Shown piece by piece: positions 32,122 through 41,062 of a stretch of 64,000 bases of DNA. This DNA comes from Ruthenibacterium lactatiformans (lineage in GTDB: Bacteria; Bacillota; Clostridia; Oscillospirales; Ruminococcaceae), in NCBI RefSeq assembly GCF_000949455.1, contig NZ_JXXK01000006.1, positions 1-64,000 of the forward strand. Reading direction: 5' to 3'. Position 1 is the first letter of the stretch, and each line of letters begins with the position of its first letter. A model generated the notes under the pieces. The model searched no databases. It was not told the origin of the DNA and worked only from the letters and a program-made list of their open reading frames with translations. Position numbers and translations under genes: made by a program.

Positions 32122-32670
32122 TCAGAACTCCGCGTCGGCCTCGTAGCGCGCCAGCGCCACTGTGCCGTATTTGTATTGTTTTTTCAGCGTCAGCGTGCCG
32201 CAGCGCTCGGGCAGGGACGCGCCGTGCTCCGTTTCCGCCAGCACCGTCCCGCCCGGGGCCGTCACGGCCGCCACAGCAGGCAGCAGCGCGGCTACGGTAC
32301 CCTGACGGTACGGCGGGTCCAGCAGCACAAGATCGAACCGTTCCCGGCATGCGGCCAGATACATCTCCGCGGCCGTTTCCGCCACGCTGGCTTTTTCAAA
32401 CAGGCCGGCGGCCTTCAGGTTTTGCCGCACCACCGCACAGGCCTCCCGGCTGCTGTCGATAAACACACAGCGCGCAGCGCCGCGGCTGAGCGCCTCGATG
32501 CCAAGCTGGCCCGAACCCGCAAACAGGTCCAGCACACGGGCGCCCGCCAAAAGGAACTGGACGGCGCTGAACATGCCCTCCTTGACACGGTCCACCGTGG
32601 GCCGTGTGATCTCTTCACCGGGCAGCGCGGCCAGCCTTGTGCCGCGCGCGGTACCGGAAATAACGCGCAT
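32122..32670 (-). CDS. rsmD: 16S rRNA (guanine-966-N2) methyltransferase
   Basis: 182 residues from the ATG at 32670 behind AAGGAG. It has MRVISGTARGTRL at the N terminus, a SAM-binding LDLFAGSGQLGIEALSRGA motif and the catalytic DPPY (LVLLDPPY). It methylates G966 of 16S rRNA. It is first in a unit with coaD. The gene is intact. Confidence 0.96.
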   Translation of the reverse strand: MRVISGTARGTRLAALPGEEITRPTVDRVKEGMFSAVQFLLAGARVLDLFAGSGQLGIEALSRGAARCVFIDSSREACAVVRQNLKAAGLFEKASVAETAAEMYLAACRERFDLVLLDPPYRQGTVAALLPAVAAVTAPGGTVLAETEHGASLPERCGTLTLKKQYKYGTVALARYEADAEF

Positions 32671-32864
32671 CTCATTCTCCTTATACGCACGGGCGGCCTT
32701 GCCGCCGCACCGCACATCCTTTCTTTCCGCCTTTTGCGGCCGCTGCGCGGGCAAGTGCGGGACAAGCCTTGATTTCTTTACTCATTATCGCCGTTTGCAG
32801 GCGTTTTGTCAACTTCCTGCCGGTTACAGAATTGCTCTTTTCCAACGTGCCGCTCCGTGCTTCT

Positions 32865-34715
32865 TTACGTCTCGGCGGAAGGCTGCTCCGGCTGCGGGTG
32901 AAAATGGGCATACACGGCCCGCGCCGCCGCCCTGCTTACGCCTTTGGCCCCGGCAAGCTGTTCCTCGCTGGCCTCCTTAACGGCAGACACCGTTTTGAAA
33001 TGGGCCATCAGCGCGCGGCTGGTGGCCGGGCCGACGCCCGGCACGCTTTGCAGCGTGGAAGAATAGGCGCGGCTTTTCTGCATGCGCCTGCGGTAATCGT
33101 TGGCCCAGCGGTGCGTCTCGTCCTGAATGGACGTCACAAACGTGAATACGCCCCTGTGCATGGCCAGCATGATCTCTCCGCCTGCGGCGCTCACAAGGCC
33201 TCGCGTGCGGTGCTTGTCGTCCTTCACCATGCCGAACATGGGAACATCTGCAAGCTGTGTGCCCGCCAGCGCGGCCTGCACGGCGCTTACCTGCCCTCGC
33301 CCGCCGTCGATGAGCAGCAGGTCCGGCTTTATGCCGAACTGCCCTTTTGCGCCCTTTTCGTATTCGGCGGCGCGGCGCGCCAGCGTTTCGGCCATGGAAG
33401 CATAATCGTCCGTACCCGCCACGGTGTTCATCTTGAAGCGGCGGTAGCCCGCTTTTTTGGGTTTTCCGTCCTCAAACACCACCATACCCGCCACGCTTGT
33501 GCCGTCGCCCCAGTTGGAGATGTCGTAGCTCTCGATGATCCTGGGCGGCTCTTTCAGGCCCAGCAGCGCGGCCAATTCGTCCAGATGTTTCTGTTCGCGG
33601 GCATAGCGTCCGCTCTCCCGTGCCAAACGTTCCACGGCATTGGTGCGCGCCATCTCCACCAGACGGGCGGTATCGCCCCGCTGAGGCACATACAGCCGCA
33701 CCTTGCTGCCCCGCGTCTCGCCCAGCAGGCGCGCAAGCTCGCCCGAACCCGCGGGCAGCTCATCCACGGCAATGCTCTTCGGGATGAACTCGTTGTCCTC
33801 CAGATAATAGCGGGGCAGAAACTCCTCCCGCAGGGCGGGGATGTCTTGGGTGTCGTGAAACAAAAACTCTCTTTTGTCCACCAGACGTCCCTCTCGGAAA
33901 CGCAGAATGGCCGCGCATACAGCCGACGCGGTGCCCGCGAAGGCCACCACATCCTGCTCGTCCACCTCGCTGCGCACCACCTTCTGGCCCCGGCTCACCT
34001 TTTCAATGGCTGCGATCTGATCCCGGATGAGCGCTGCACGTTCGAAATCCAGCCGTTCGGCTGCATCGGCCATGCGCTCGCGCAGCAGCTTGAGGATCTC
34101 CCCCTGGCCGCGCCGTATCATATGCACGGCACTCTGCACAGCTTCATTGTAGTCCTCCCGGGAGATTTTTCCGCTGCACACGGCCATGCATCGGCCGATG
34201 TGCGCGTTCAGGCAGGGACGGCCTTTGCCGATATCCTGGGGGAATTTTTTGCTGCAGCGCGGCAGGCGGAACACATTGCATGCGGTCTCCACCATTTCGC
34301 GCACGGCAAAGCTGGAGGTATACGGGCCGATGTAATCGGCATTATCGTCGTCCTTTTGCAGCGCGGCCGAAATGCGCGGGTATGCTTCCCTTGTCACCTT
34401 CACATAGCTGTATCCCTTGTCGTCCTTCAATAAAATATTGTACTTGGGCTTATGCTGCTTGATCTGGCTGCATTCCAACACCAGTGCCTCGAACTCGCTC
34501 TGCGTGACGATCACATCGAACTCAAAAGCGTTCTGGATCATTTTCGTCACCTTGGCGTCATGCGGCACGCCCTCGCGGAAATACTGCGAGACACGCGTGC
34601 GCAGACGCTTGGCCTTGCCGATATAGATGATCTCGCCGGTCTTGTCGCGGATGATATACACTCCCGGCAAAAGCGGCAGCATTTTTGCTTTTTCCCAAAG
34701 CTCACGCTTCGTCAT
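32865..34715 (-). CDS. uvrC: Excinuclease ABC subunit C
   Basis: 616 residues. GIY-YIG nuclease domain at the N terminus (LLPGVYIIRDKTGEIIYIGK), UVR domain near 210 (RLDFERAALIRDQIAAIEKV), RNase H-like endonuclease domain in the middle (IESYDISNWGDGTSVAGMVV) and two helix-hairpin-helix motifs at the end (LQSVPGVGPATSRALMAHF). It makes both incisions in nucleotide excision repair with UvrA/UvrB. It is complete. The ~190 bases downstream show no gene. Confidence 0.98.
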   Translation of the reverse strand: MTKRELWEKAKMLPLLPGVYIIRDKTGEIIYIGKAKRLRTRVSQYFREGVPHDAKVTKMIQNAFEFDVIVTQSEFEALVLECSQIKQHKPKYNILLKDDKGYSYVKVTREAYPRISAALQKDDDNADYIGPYTSSFAVREMVETACNVFRLPRCSKKFPQDIGKGRPCLNAHIGRCMAVCSGKISREDYNEAVQSAVHMIRRGQGEILKLLRERMADAAERLDFERAALIRDQIAAIEKVSRGQKVVRSEVDEQDVVAFAGTASAVCAAILRFREGRLVDKREFLFHDTQDIPALREEFLPRYYLEDNEFIPKSIAVDELPAGSGELARLLGETRGSKVRLYVPQRGDTARLVEMARTNAVERLARESGRYAREQKHLDELAALLGLKEPPRIIESYDISNWGDGTSVAGMVVFEDGKPKKAGYRRFKMNTVAGTDDYASMAETLARRAAEYEKGAKGQFGIKPDLLLIDGGRGQVSAVQAALAGTQLADVPMFGMVKDDKHRTRGLVSAAGGEIMLAMHRGVFTFVTSIQDETHRWANDYRRRMQKSRAYSSTLQSVPGVGPATSRALMAHFKTVSAVKEASEEQLAGAKGVSRAAARAVYAHFHPQPEQPSAET

Positions 34716-34776
34716 GCGCGGCCTCCTTTTTTACATTGCTGACAAATACTCTGCGGATAGCTTGCCCCGTGCGCCG

Positions 34777-34809
34777 AAAAAAAATATGCGCCGCCCAACG
34801 GGCGGCGCA
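34777..34809 (-). terminator. Terminator downstream of the HPr region
   Basis: TGCGCCGCCC (34787-34796) pairs with GGGCGGCGCA (34800-34809) around AAC. The minus strand continues into ATATTTTTTTT. It ends the transcript that comes through the HPr gene and its remnant. Confidence 0.85.
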
Positions 34810-34825
34810 CCTCACGCAAGGAAAT

Positions 34826-34860
34826 TTATTCGCTGAAACCAGACTTCACCGGCTTGATCC
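34826..34860 (-). pseudogene. Remnant of an HPr 3' end
   Basis: On the minus strand this reads RIKPVKSGFSE and a stop, against LIKLVNSGFSE and a stop at the end of the intact HPr gene (35015-35050). About 28 of 35 bases agree. Between the two copies lies a GC-rich intergenic repeat. It is best explained as an old partial duplication of the gene's 3' end. Confidence 0.6.
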
Positions 34861-34932
34861 GTCGGCCTTGCGCCGCGCGCGAAACCGCTTACGCGCACGG
34901 CGCGCAACGATTCCGAATGAAAAGGGAATCCG

Positions 34933-35008
34933 CCCTTTTAGAGGCGTTCGTTGTGCGGCCTGCGCTTTGCTGCACAAAACTGCATGGCTTCGCCGTCGGC
35001 TTTCCCCG
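34933..35008. repeat. Dispersed GC-rich intergenic repeat, copy 1
   Basis: The segment with GGCCTGCGCTTTGCTGCACA followed by AAACTGCATGGCTTCGCCG aligns with 61487-61567 over ~80 bases at roughly two thirds identity. Both copies are intergenic. No gene is supported in the 300 bases between uvrC and HPr. Confidence 0.5.
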
Positions 35009-35014
35009 TTTCAC

Positions 35015-35278
35015 TTATTCACTGAACCCGGAATTCACCAGTTTGATCAGGCCTTCGACAGCGGCCTGCTCGTCCGCGCCGTCAGCGATGATGCGAATCG
35101 TCGTACCGCCCACGATACCCAGGGACAAAACGCCCAGCAGGCTTTTCGCGTTCACACGGCGCTCTTCCTTCTCCACCCAGATGGAGGATTTGAACTCATT
35201 GGCTTTCTGGATAAAAAACGTTGCGGGACGTGCGTGCAGACCAACCTGATTCTCCACGGTAACTTCTTTCACAAACAT
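35015..35278 (-). CDS. ptsH: HPr-family phosphocarrier
   Basis: 87 residues. It has the phosphorylated His15 in GLHARPA and the regulatory Ser46 in NAKSLLGV, the site of HPr kinase in Firmicutes. It accepts phosphate from enzyme I for PTS sugar uptake; the Ser-phosphorylated form acts with CcpA in catabolite repression. It is alone in its transcript, with its own promoter and a downstream terminator. Presence of both residues argues for true HPr rather than Crh. Confidence 0.93.
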   Translation of the reverse strand: MFVKEVTVENQVGLHARPATFFIQKANEFKSSIWVEKEERRVNAKSLLGVLSLGIVGGTTIRIIADGADEQAAVEGLIKLVNSGFSE

Positions 35279-35345
35279 AACGAAACGCTCCTATTGTTTA
35301 ATATTACTTATAAAAATAGCAAACCCAACTTACCTTTGCACTTAT

Positions 35346-35373
35346 TTTATACCAAATACCCGAGTTGCGTCAA
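35346..35373 (-). promoter_or_regulatory. Promoter of the HPr gene
   Basis: On the minus strand TTGACG (35373-35368), a 16-base spacer and TATAAA (35351-35346) lie ~65 bases upstream of the start codon. Confidence 0.75.
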
Positions 35374-35502
35374 CAACTTTGGGTGCTTTGCACAATTTTC
35401 TGCAACAATGACACAAACAGCCGACCCGCCTTCCCCTTTCTTTGGCTATAATCACCAATTAGTTTTCAACATAGTCGGCGCATTATACAAAACGCTGAAG
35501 TT

Positions 35503-36228
35503 TTATTTATCTATTTTCGCCATTGACTTTTCTTCGTATTTCTCGTATAGATCCGGACGGCGGGTGCGCGTGCGCTCCAGCGCCTGTTCATGCCGCCATT
35601 TTGCGATGTTTGCGTGGTGGCCTGAAAGCAGGATCTCCGGCACGCGGCGGCCGTTCCATTCCTCCGGGCGGCTGTACTGGGGATACTCCAGCAAGCCGCT
35701 GTAATGGCTCTCCTCCTCGTAGCCTTCCGGGCTGGAAAGTACGCCCGGGCACAGGCGGCACACGCTGTCCGCCACCACCAGCGCCGCAAGCTCGCCGCCC
35801 GTGAGCACGTAATCTCCAATCGAGATCTCTTCGTCCGCCAGCGCCTCAATGACGCGCTCGTCGATGCCCTCGTAATGGCCGCATACCAGCAGGAGGCTGT
35901 CCTTTTGGGCAAGCTGCTTGCACTTTTCCTCTGTAAGCGGCGTGCCCGCAGCCGTCATGAAAACAACGTGGGGCCGCGCATGGCCCGCTTCCTCCACCTG
36001 GCGGACGACATCCACACAGCAGTCGTAAATGGGCTGCGCCTGCATCACCATACCCGGCCCGCCTCCGTAGGGGTAGTCGTCCACCTGCTTCTGCCGGTTC
36101 GTCGTGTAGTCCCGGATCTGATGGCAGGCAAGCTCGATGTACCCGCGCTGGCGCGCACGGCCGATGATGCTTTCACTCAAAACGCGCTCACACATCTCGG
36201 GAAACAGCGTGGCGATATCAATCCGCAT
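35503..36228 (-). CDS. trmD: tRNA (guanine-37-N1) methyltransferase
   Basis: 241 residues from the ATG at 36228 ([12 protein letters not shown], the usual N terminus). The SPOUT knot region is present: [16 protein letters not shown] and [17 protein letters not shown]. It makes m1G37 in tRNAs reading CCN and CUN/CGG codons, preventing +1 frameshifts. It overlaps rimM by 11 bases, the normal pairing. No rplS or rpsP is adjacent. Confidence 0.97.
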   Translation of the reverse strand: MRIDIATLFPEMCERVLSESIIGRARQRGYIELACHQIRDYTTNRQKQVDDYPYGGGPGMVMQAQPIYDCCVDVVRQVEEAGHARPHVVFMTAAGTPLTEEKCKQLAQKDSLLLVCGHYEGIDERVIEALADEEISIGDYVLTGGELAALVVADSVCRLCPGVLSSPEGYEEESHYSGLLEYPQYSRPEEWNGRRVPEILLSGHHANIAKWRHEQALERTRTRRPDLYEKYEEKSMAKIDK

Positions 36229-36751
36229 CGTCATTTCCCCCATCGTTTGTGAACATGCCCGGGATGGGGCGCACCGTCACCACGCCCTGCTCCGGTGAAA
36301 GCGTATCCAGAAATTCCGGCACGGCGGGGAAGAGGAACGTCTCGCCCCCGCTGTTTTCCACCGTATAAACGTCAATGGCTGCCGGATGCTCCACCGCAGT
36401 GATCACACCGTATTCCACGCCGGTATCCGCGTCCTTCACCGTGCAGCCCACAATGTCCTGCACAAAATAGCGTCCCTCCGGCAATTTAACGTCCGCGCGG
36501 GAAAAATATGCCACCTTGCGGATGTACGGCCGTGCCGCGTCGATGCTGTCCACACCCTTCAGCTTCACAAGGCACATCCCCTTGTGCGCACGCACAGCCT
36601 CCACCTTCGTCTCCCGGCCGCCCTCGGGCGTAAAGAACAAGCGCGGCAGCGCGGCCACGAACTCTGGTCCGTCGCACCATGGGTACAGCTTCAGCTCACC
36701 CATCACGCCGTGTGTGGTGACGAACTCGCCCGCTTCGATAAATTGTTTCAT
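36218..36751 (-). CDS. rimM: 16S rRNA processing protein
   Basis: 177 residues. N-terminal RimM domain ([20 protein letters not shown]) and C-terminal PRC barrel ([20 protein letters not shown] to [13 protein letters not shown]). It binds ribosomal protein S19 and helps mature the 30S head. It is coupled to trmD. The last residues are acidic. Confidence 0.95.
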   Translation of the reverse strand: MKQFIEAGEFVTTHGVMGELKLYPWCDGPEFVAALPRLFFTPEGGRETKVEAVRAHKGMCLVKLKGVDSIDAARPYIRKVAYFSRADVKLPEGRYFVQDIVGCTVKDADTGVEYGVITAVEHPAAIDVYTVENSGGETFLFPAVPEFLDTLSPEQGVVTVRPIPGMFTNDGGNDDAD

Positions 36752-36778
36752 TTTGAAAACCTCCTTGACGCGCCGCGC

Positions 36779-37429
36779 TCATTCGATGATCACGCCCAGC
36801 AGTTTGGCCAGTTCACAGGCCTGCACCGGCGTCACCTTCGCGCCGCGCAGCTCTTCCTCGCCGGAAAAGCCCGCGCCCTCGATATCACAGGTCGTCAGAT
36901 CCTGTCCGTTCAGACTGGTGTGCAAAAACTCCGCCTGTACCAGGCAGCAATCCTGAAAGCGGAACACACTGCGCCGCTTTACATCCCAAAACACGGCGCT
37001 CCGCAGATTGTCTTTGCGGAAGATCACGTTTTTGAACACAGCTTCGCTGAACACAGCGCCCTCCGCGACGCATTCCTCAAGCGTCACATCGGAAAGCACG
37101 GCTGCCGCAAAATTCACCCCCGAGAGCTTACACCCCCGCAGGCGCACCTTCTGGAGCGTAGCCTCCAGCAGCTTTGCTCCGGAAAGATCGCAGTTTTCAA
37201 ACACCGCGTTCTGGAACCACGCGCCCGAAAGCGCCGCCCCGGTGAAGCGGCAGTTCGTAAATATGCACGCCTTGTATTCCGTCTTTTCCAGCTGGTGTCC
37301 CGCCGCGCTGCCGCCCGCGAAGGCGTAACCGTACACCGGCTCCTCATAAGCCGCCGCCATAGCCAGCGCTTCTTCCAGCGGGATCGCCGTCTCCATTTCC
37401 CGGGGCAGGACAGGCTCCATGATACGCAT
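36779..37429 (-). CDS. Pentapeptide-repeat protein
   Basis: 216 residues from the ATG at 37429 behind GGAGGG. Residues ~50-190 carry successive A(D/N)LXX-type repeats (FTNCRFTGAALSGAWFQNAV, FENCDLSGAKLLEATLQKVR), which build a right-handed quadrilateral helix. Some family members mimic DNA and protect gyrase, but nothing here shows that. It lies 27 bases upstream of rimM and may share its transcript. Confidence 0.8.
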   Translation of the reverse strand: MRIMEPVLPREMETAIPLEEALAMAAAYEEPVYGYAFAGGSAAGHQLEKTEYKACIFTNCRFTGAALSGAWFQNAVFENCDLSGAKLLEATLQKVRLRGCKLSGVNFAAAVLSDVTLEECVAEGAVFSEAVFKNVIFRKDNLRSAVFWDVKRRSVFRFQDCCLVQAEFLHTSLNGQDLTTCDIEGAGFSGEEELRGAKVTPVQACELAKLLGVIIE

Positions 37430-37451
37430 ACCGCGCCCTCCTTCCCGCTTC

Positions 37452-37487
37452 AAAAATCAAGCCGGAAGCGGCTGCCTCCGGCTTGAT
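37452..37487 (-). terminator. Intrinsic terminator
   Basis: ATCAAGCCGGA pairs with TCCGGCTTGAT around a 10-base loop, followed by TTTTTG on the minus strand. It ends the transcript of the 45-residue membrane protein. Confidence 0.85.
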
Positions 37488-37546
37488 GCTGCATTGTTCC
37501 GCCGCCTGCGCACGTACGGCACAGGCAGGCTTATCGTCCTTGCTCC

Positions 37547-37684
37547 TCAGCGGATATGGGGCTTAACAGGCTTTTTCGCCAGCAGCAGGCCGACGACACT
37601 GAAGACGATCGCCGTGACGGAGACCACGGTGCCGACGATGCCAAGCACAAAACCTACGATACGAAATGCGCTGCCTCTTTTCAT
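37547..37684 (-). CDS. 45-residue membrane protein
   Basis: The ATG at 37684 has AGGAG 9 bases upstream, and the gene is followed by its own terminator, so it is very likely expressed. The protein is MKRGSAFRIVGFVLGIVGTV followed by a second Val/Ile-rich stretch and the tail AKKPVKPHIR. This makes one long or two short membrane spans. No family is recognised. Confidence 0.65.
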   Translation of the reverse strand: MKRGSAFRIVGFVLGIVGTVVSVTAIVFSVVGLLLAKKPVKPHIR

Positions 37685-37877
37685 GTGCGCCAACTCCTTT
37701 CCGCAGGATGGGCGGCGCTGTGCCGCCTATCGGTGTTGTTGTTATCAGTATACTATATTTTTCACGCGCTTGCAAGAAATTCCTGTTTTTTTGCGCAAAC
37801 AGTCGCATTTGTGCTTTTTGTATATAAAATTTGCTAACATTCATCATTATTTTATTTATTTCACCGTATTCCTGTGT

Positions 37878-37883
37878 TATAAT
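37878..37883 (+). promoter_or_regulatory. -10 element before the cytidylate-kinase-like gene
   Basis: TATAAT sits 50 bases upstream of the start codon in an AT-rich stretch. The -35 is not clear. Confidence 0.5.
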
Positions 37884-37932
37884 AAAAACAGGGAAAGTTT
37901 TCCTTCACCGTTTTTGAAAGGAGATGTTTTGT

Positions 37933-38562
37933 ATGTCACGGCACTATGTCATCACCATCAGCCGCCAGTTCGGAACGGGAGGGCGCGAGATCGGAAAAGC
38001 GCTGGGCGCCGCCTTGGGGGTGCCCGTATATGACCGGGAGCTGCTGGAAGAGGCCGCCCGGACATACTGCATCCCCGTGAGCGTGATGGAGCGCAATGAC
38101 GAGACCGCGCCCAGCCGCGTGCTGGAATCTTTTGCGCTGAGCGCCCCGTCCCTGAGCATGCTGACCGGCGCGGTGGATTATTCCACCATCGTCACCTCAG
38201 ACACCACCTTTGCCTGGCAGTCCGCCACCATCCGCCGGCTGTCCAAAGAAGGTCCGTGCGTTATCATCGGCCGGTGCGCGGACCATGTGCTGCGCGGCAC
38301 GCCGGGTGTGGTCTCGCTGTTCCTTTATGCCGATTACGAGGCCCGCGTGGACCACATCACCCAGAAATACCAGCTCTCCCGCGGGGACGCCACCATTCTT
38401 ATCGACGAAACAGAAAAAGAGCGTGCCCGCTACTACAAGCGCCACACAGGGCAGGAATTCGCCCGCATGGAAAATTACGACCTCTGCCTGAACACAGCCA
38501 GCGTCAACCGCGAAATGGCGATTCTGCTGCTGAAAGCCTTTGTCGAAAATCAGGAAAACTGA
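37933..38562 (+). CDS. Cytidylate-kinase-like protein
   Basis: 209 residues. The start is the ATG at 37933, 9 bases after AAAGGAG; the ATG at 37924 touches that site. The N terminus VITISRQFGTGGREIGKALG is the P-loop of the cytidylate-kinase-like family. CVIIGRCADHVLR and a late ARYYKRHTGQEFA lid segment also fit. These proteins are distinct from Cmk and their substrate is not known. The gene is monocistronic with a strong terminator. Confidence 0.85.
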   Translation: MSRHYVITISRQFGTGGREIGKALGAALGVPVYDRELLEEAARTYCIPVSVMERNDETAPSRVLESFALSAPSLSMLTGAVDYSTIVTSDTTFAWQSATIRRLSKEGPCVIIGRCADHVLRGTPGVVSLFLYADYEARVDHITQKYQLSRGDATILIDETEKERARYYKRHTGQEFARMENYDLCLNTASVNREMAILLLKAFVENQEN

Positions 38563-38607
38563 CGTCTTTCGTCATTTTCTTTTCCCTCCTCATTCTCCCA
38601 CGGTAAA

Positions 38608-38645
38608 AGAGGCGCGGCATGCAATGCATGCCGCGCCTCTTTTTA
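38608..38645 (+). terminator. Strong intrinsic terminator
   Basis: AGAGGCGCGGCATGC pairs perfectly with GCATGCCGCGCCTCT around AAT, followed by TTTTT. Confidence 0.95.
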
Positions 38646-38649
38646 TTGT

Positions 38650-39328
38650 AGAGAAACCACCGGCTGTGCCGGTGGTACGGAAAAGCTTAAGCTATGAAAA
38701 GAAACTCCTTCCAGTAAAATGGAAGTGCGGTCTGGCAACTGCACGAACCAACAGAAGGAGGCCATTCAGTGAATGACAATAATAGTTTAGCGCATACAAA
38801 ATGGAATTGCAAATACCACATTGTGTTTGCGCCGAAATATCGGCGCAAACTGTTCTACGGAGAAAATCGAAAAGAGATAGGAGGGATTTTGAGACAGCTC
38901 AGTGAATGGAAAGGAGTAAAAATAGTAGAAGCAGAAGTGTGCCCGGATCACATCCACATGCTGGTAGAAATCCCACCGAAAATGAGTGTGGCGGGATACA
39001 TAGGATTTCTCAAAGGGAAAAGCAGTTTGATGATTTTTCAACGACACGGGAATCTGAAGTACAAATATGGGAATCGATCATTCTGGTGCAGAGGGTACTA
39101 CGTGGACACCGCAGGAAAGAATACGAAAAAGATCGCGCAATACATTCAAAATCAGTTGAAAGAAGATCAACTTACAGATCAGATGACGTTAAAGGAATAC
39201 ATGGACCCGCTTGCGGGTATCAAGTAACAATCCTATGCAAGTGTCAGACCGTTATGCGCCTTGAGGCGCTGCCTGTATCATAGGGCTTTGCACGCATCTG
39301 AAATACCCCCGGCGAAGCCGGGGGATAT
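38650..39328 (+). mobile_element. IS200/IS605-type insertion sequence
   Basis: A single TnpA gene is bracketed by subterminal hairpins: left ACCACCGGC-TGT-GCCGGTGGT (38656-38676) and right CCCCCGGC-GAA-GCCGGGGG (39306-39324). There are no inverted terminal repeats and no TnpB, as in IS200. The right end abuts the stop codon of the ROK gene, and the left end sits just behind a terminator. Exact tips are not determined. Confidence 0.88.
38769..39227 (+). CDS. tnpA: IS200-type Y1 transposase
   Basis: 152 residues behind AGAAGGAGG. It has the HUH pair in PDHIHMLVEIPP and the catalytic Tyr in KKIAQYIQNQ. The N terminus NSLAHTKWNCKYHIVFAPKY is typical. It cuts and rejoins single-stranded DNA at the hairpin ends (peel-and-paste). 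The length is normal and the gene is intact, so the element may be active. Confidence 0.97.
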   Translation: MNDNNSLAHTKWNCKYHIVFAPKYRRKLFYGENRKEIGGILRQLSEWKGVKIVEAEVCPDHIHMLVEIPPKMSVAGYIGFLKGKSSLMIFQRHGNLKYKYGNRSFWCRGYYVDTAGKNTKKIAQYIQNQLKEDQLTDQMTLKEYMDPLAGIK

Positions 39329-40375
39329 TTATTTCTTGATGATCTGCACCATGTGGAATATTTTTTCCGCCGTCAGCCATGCCATGCCGATCTGGTAATC
39401 ACCCCATATATCCGCCGTATAGAGCAATTCAGGGCACATGGGGCCGGGCAGCAGCGCACTCAGGCCGTCGTTCACCGGCCCAATGCATTCCCGGCGCAGC
39501 GCCGGGCCGCCCAAAGCAATATAGCGTGGGTTGAGGATGCCGCAGACCCACACCGCCGCCTCCAGCACCCGGGCTGTGTATTCCCGCCCGTCCTGCGGGT
39601 CGTTCAGGCATTCGTCCAGAAGCCTGCCGTCCGCTGTGGGAACCAGCCCCAGCTCCCCGGCAAAATGGCCGCAGCCGCGAATCACGCGGCCCCCCGCCAC
39701 AAAACCCGCGCTGACACAACCTCTGTCAAAATGCAAATATGCCATGTTCGTTTCAGCCGGGTCTTCGCCCGGAAATTCCGTTTCGTAGCACCGGGCGAAC
39801 CCGATGGCGGCCGCGTTGACGTCGTTTTCCAACACGACGGGCACGCCGTAACGCCGCGAAAGAGCAGGCTCCACCGCCACACTGTGCAGTCCGCCTTCTT
39901 TATCCGCATGCCAAAAGCAGCCTTCCCGCACCACACCGGGCAGTCCCAAGCCAATGGAGCGGATATCTCTTTGCGCGAACAGGCCGTCCAAAAACGCCAG
40001 CACGGGCGTTCGCAGGCCGTCTGCTCCGGCCTTCAGAGGAACGGCCCGGACAATCTCTCCGTGCACATCCACCAACAGGCCGTGAGCCTGCCCGTCTGTG
40101 ATACACACGGCCGCACCATAGTATTTATCCCTGCGCAGACTGTATTGCGCCGCTCTGCGGCCGCCACTGGAAGCGCCCAGGCCAGTGCGTTCCACCTCGC
40201 CGTCCCGCAGCATCTCCTCCAGCAACGCGCGCACCGTCGTGACGCTTACGCCCGTTGCCGCAGCAAGCTGCGCGCGGGTAGCAGCGCCTTTTTCCCGCAG
40301 CGCTCTGTGCAACGCGGAGCTGTTGGCCTGCTTCAGCAGGCCGGGGCTTGCATGGGAGTTTTCCACCAGCGGCAC
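39329..40375 (-). CDS. ROK-family transcription regulator
   Basis: 348 residues. HTH at ~20-65 (ALREKGAATRAQLAAATGVS). ROK domain from ~85 with IGLGLPGVVREG and VLENDVNAAAIGFARCYETE. The CXCGXXGC zinc motif of the family is missing (GHFAGELGLVPTADG runs on without it) and the DxGxT kinase loop is altered. It should thus be a sugar-responsive regulator without kinase activity. The effector and targets are unknown. The C terminus is intact although an IS lies next to the stop. Confidence 0.85.
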   Translation of the reverse strand: MPLVENSHASPGLLKQANSSALHRALREKGAATRAQLAAATGVSVTTVRALLEEMLRDGEVERTGLGASSGGRRAAQYSLRRDKYYGAAVCITDGQAHGLLVDVHGEIVRAVPLKAGADGLRTPVLAFLDGLFAQRDIRSIGLGLPGVVREGCFWHADKEGGLHSVAVEPALSRRYGVPVVLENDVNAAAIGFARCYETEFPGEDPAETNMAYLHFDRGCVSAGFVAGGRVIRGCGHFAGELGLVPTADGRLLDECLNDPQDGREYTARVLEAAVWVCGILNPRYIALGGPALRRECIGPVNDGLSALLPGPMCPELLYTADIWGDYQIGMAWLTAEKIFHMVQIIKK

Positions 40376-40480
40376 CTCTTTCGTTACTCTCTTTTATAAG
40401 TTTATAACAAAAGTATAAGTGTACGTCTTTGGTCTGTCAATCCCGCCCGCCGCAAAGCGCAAATAAATCCAAGAAAGCAC

Positions 40481-40501
40481 AAAAAAGCCCGCGGCGCGGG
40501 C
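40481..40501 (-). terminator. Terminator of ppa
   Basis: GCCCGC-GGC-GCGGGC followed by TTTTTT on the minus strand, 28 bases after the ppa stop. Confidence 0.85.
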
Positions 40502-40528
40502 AGCGCCGGGGCATGCATTTTGTCGGGT

Positions 40529-41062
40529 TCAGCGGCAGAATTTTTCGATATAATTGTCCAGACAGTTCTGAATGATGCGTTTCGCCTCATCCGGCCCCTG
40601 TTCCTCGTCCACCACCGTGGTCTTGCCTTCCAGATTCTTATACACACTGAAGAAATGGCGCATCTCGCTGAAGATATGGCTGGGCAGCTCCGATATGTCA
40701 CGATAGGTGTTGTAGGTGGGGTCCTCAAAGGGGATCGCAATGATCTTCTCGTCCATTTTCCCCTGGTCCTGCATGGTGATGACGCCGATGGGATAGCACC
40801 GTACCAGGCTCAGCGGCGCAAGCACCTCGCTGCACAGTACCAGCACGTCCAGCGGGTCGCCGTCGTCCGCAAAGGTGCGCGGGATCAGACCGTAGTTTGC
40901 CGGATAGTGGGTAGAGGTATAAAGGATGCGGTCCAAAATGATATGGCCGGTCTCCTTATCCAGCTCGTACTTTTTCTTTGAGCCTTTTTCAATTTCGATC
41001 ACCGCGATGAAGTCTTCCGGGTTAATGCGCGATGGGCTGATATCATGCCAGATGTTCGTCAT
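40529..41062 (-). CDS. ppa: Inorganic pyrophosphatase, family I
   Basis: 177 residues. It has the DDGDPLDVLVL signature with the metal-binding aspartates, YPANYGLIPRTFADDG and a C-terminal helix. It hydrolyses pyrophosphate and pulls biosynthetic reactions forward. It is soluble and intact. The gene is monocistronic; the 230 bases upstream show no gene. Confidence 0.96.
   Translation of the reverse strand: MTNIWHDISPSRINPEDFIAVIEIEKGSKKKYELDKETGHIILDRILYTSTHYPANYGLIPRTFADDGDPLDVLVLCSEVLAPLSLVRCYPIGVITMQDQGKMDEKIIAIPFEDPTYNTYRDISELPSHIFSEMRHFFSVYKNLEGKTTVVDEEQGPDEAKRIIQNCLDNYIEKFCR

Noticed and set aside
32769..34433. 554-codon plus-strand frame
   Set aside because: It is antisense to uvrC, which has all its domains. 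GC-rich codon use leaves the opposite strand open.
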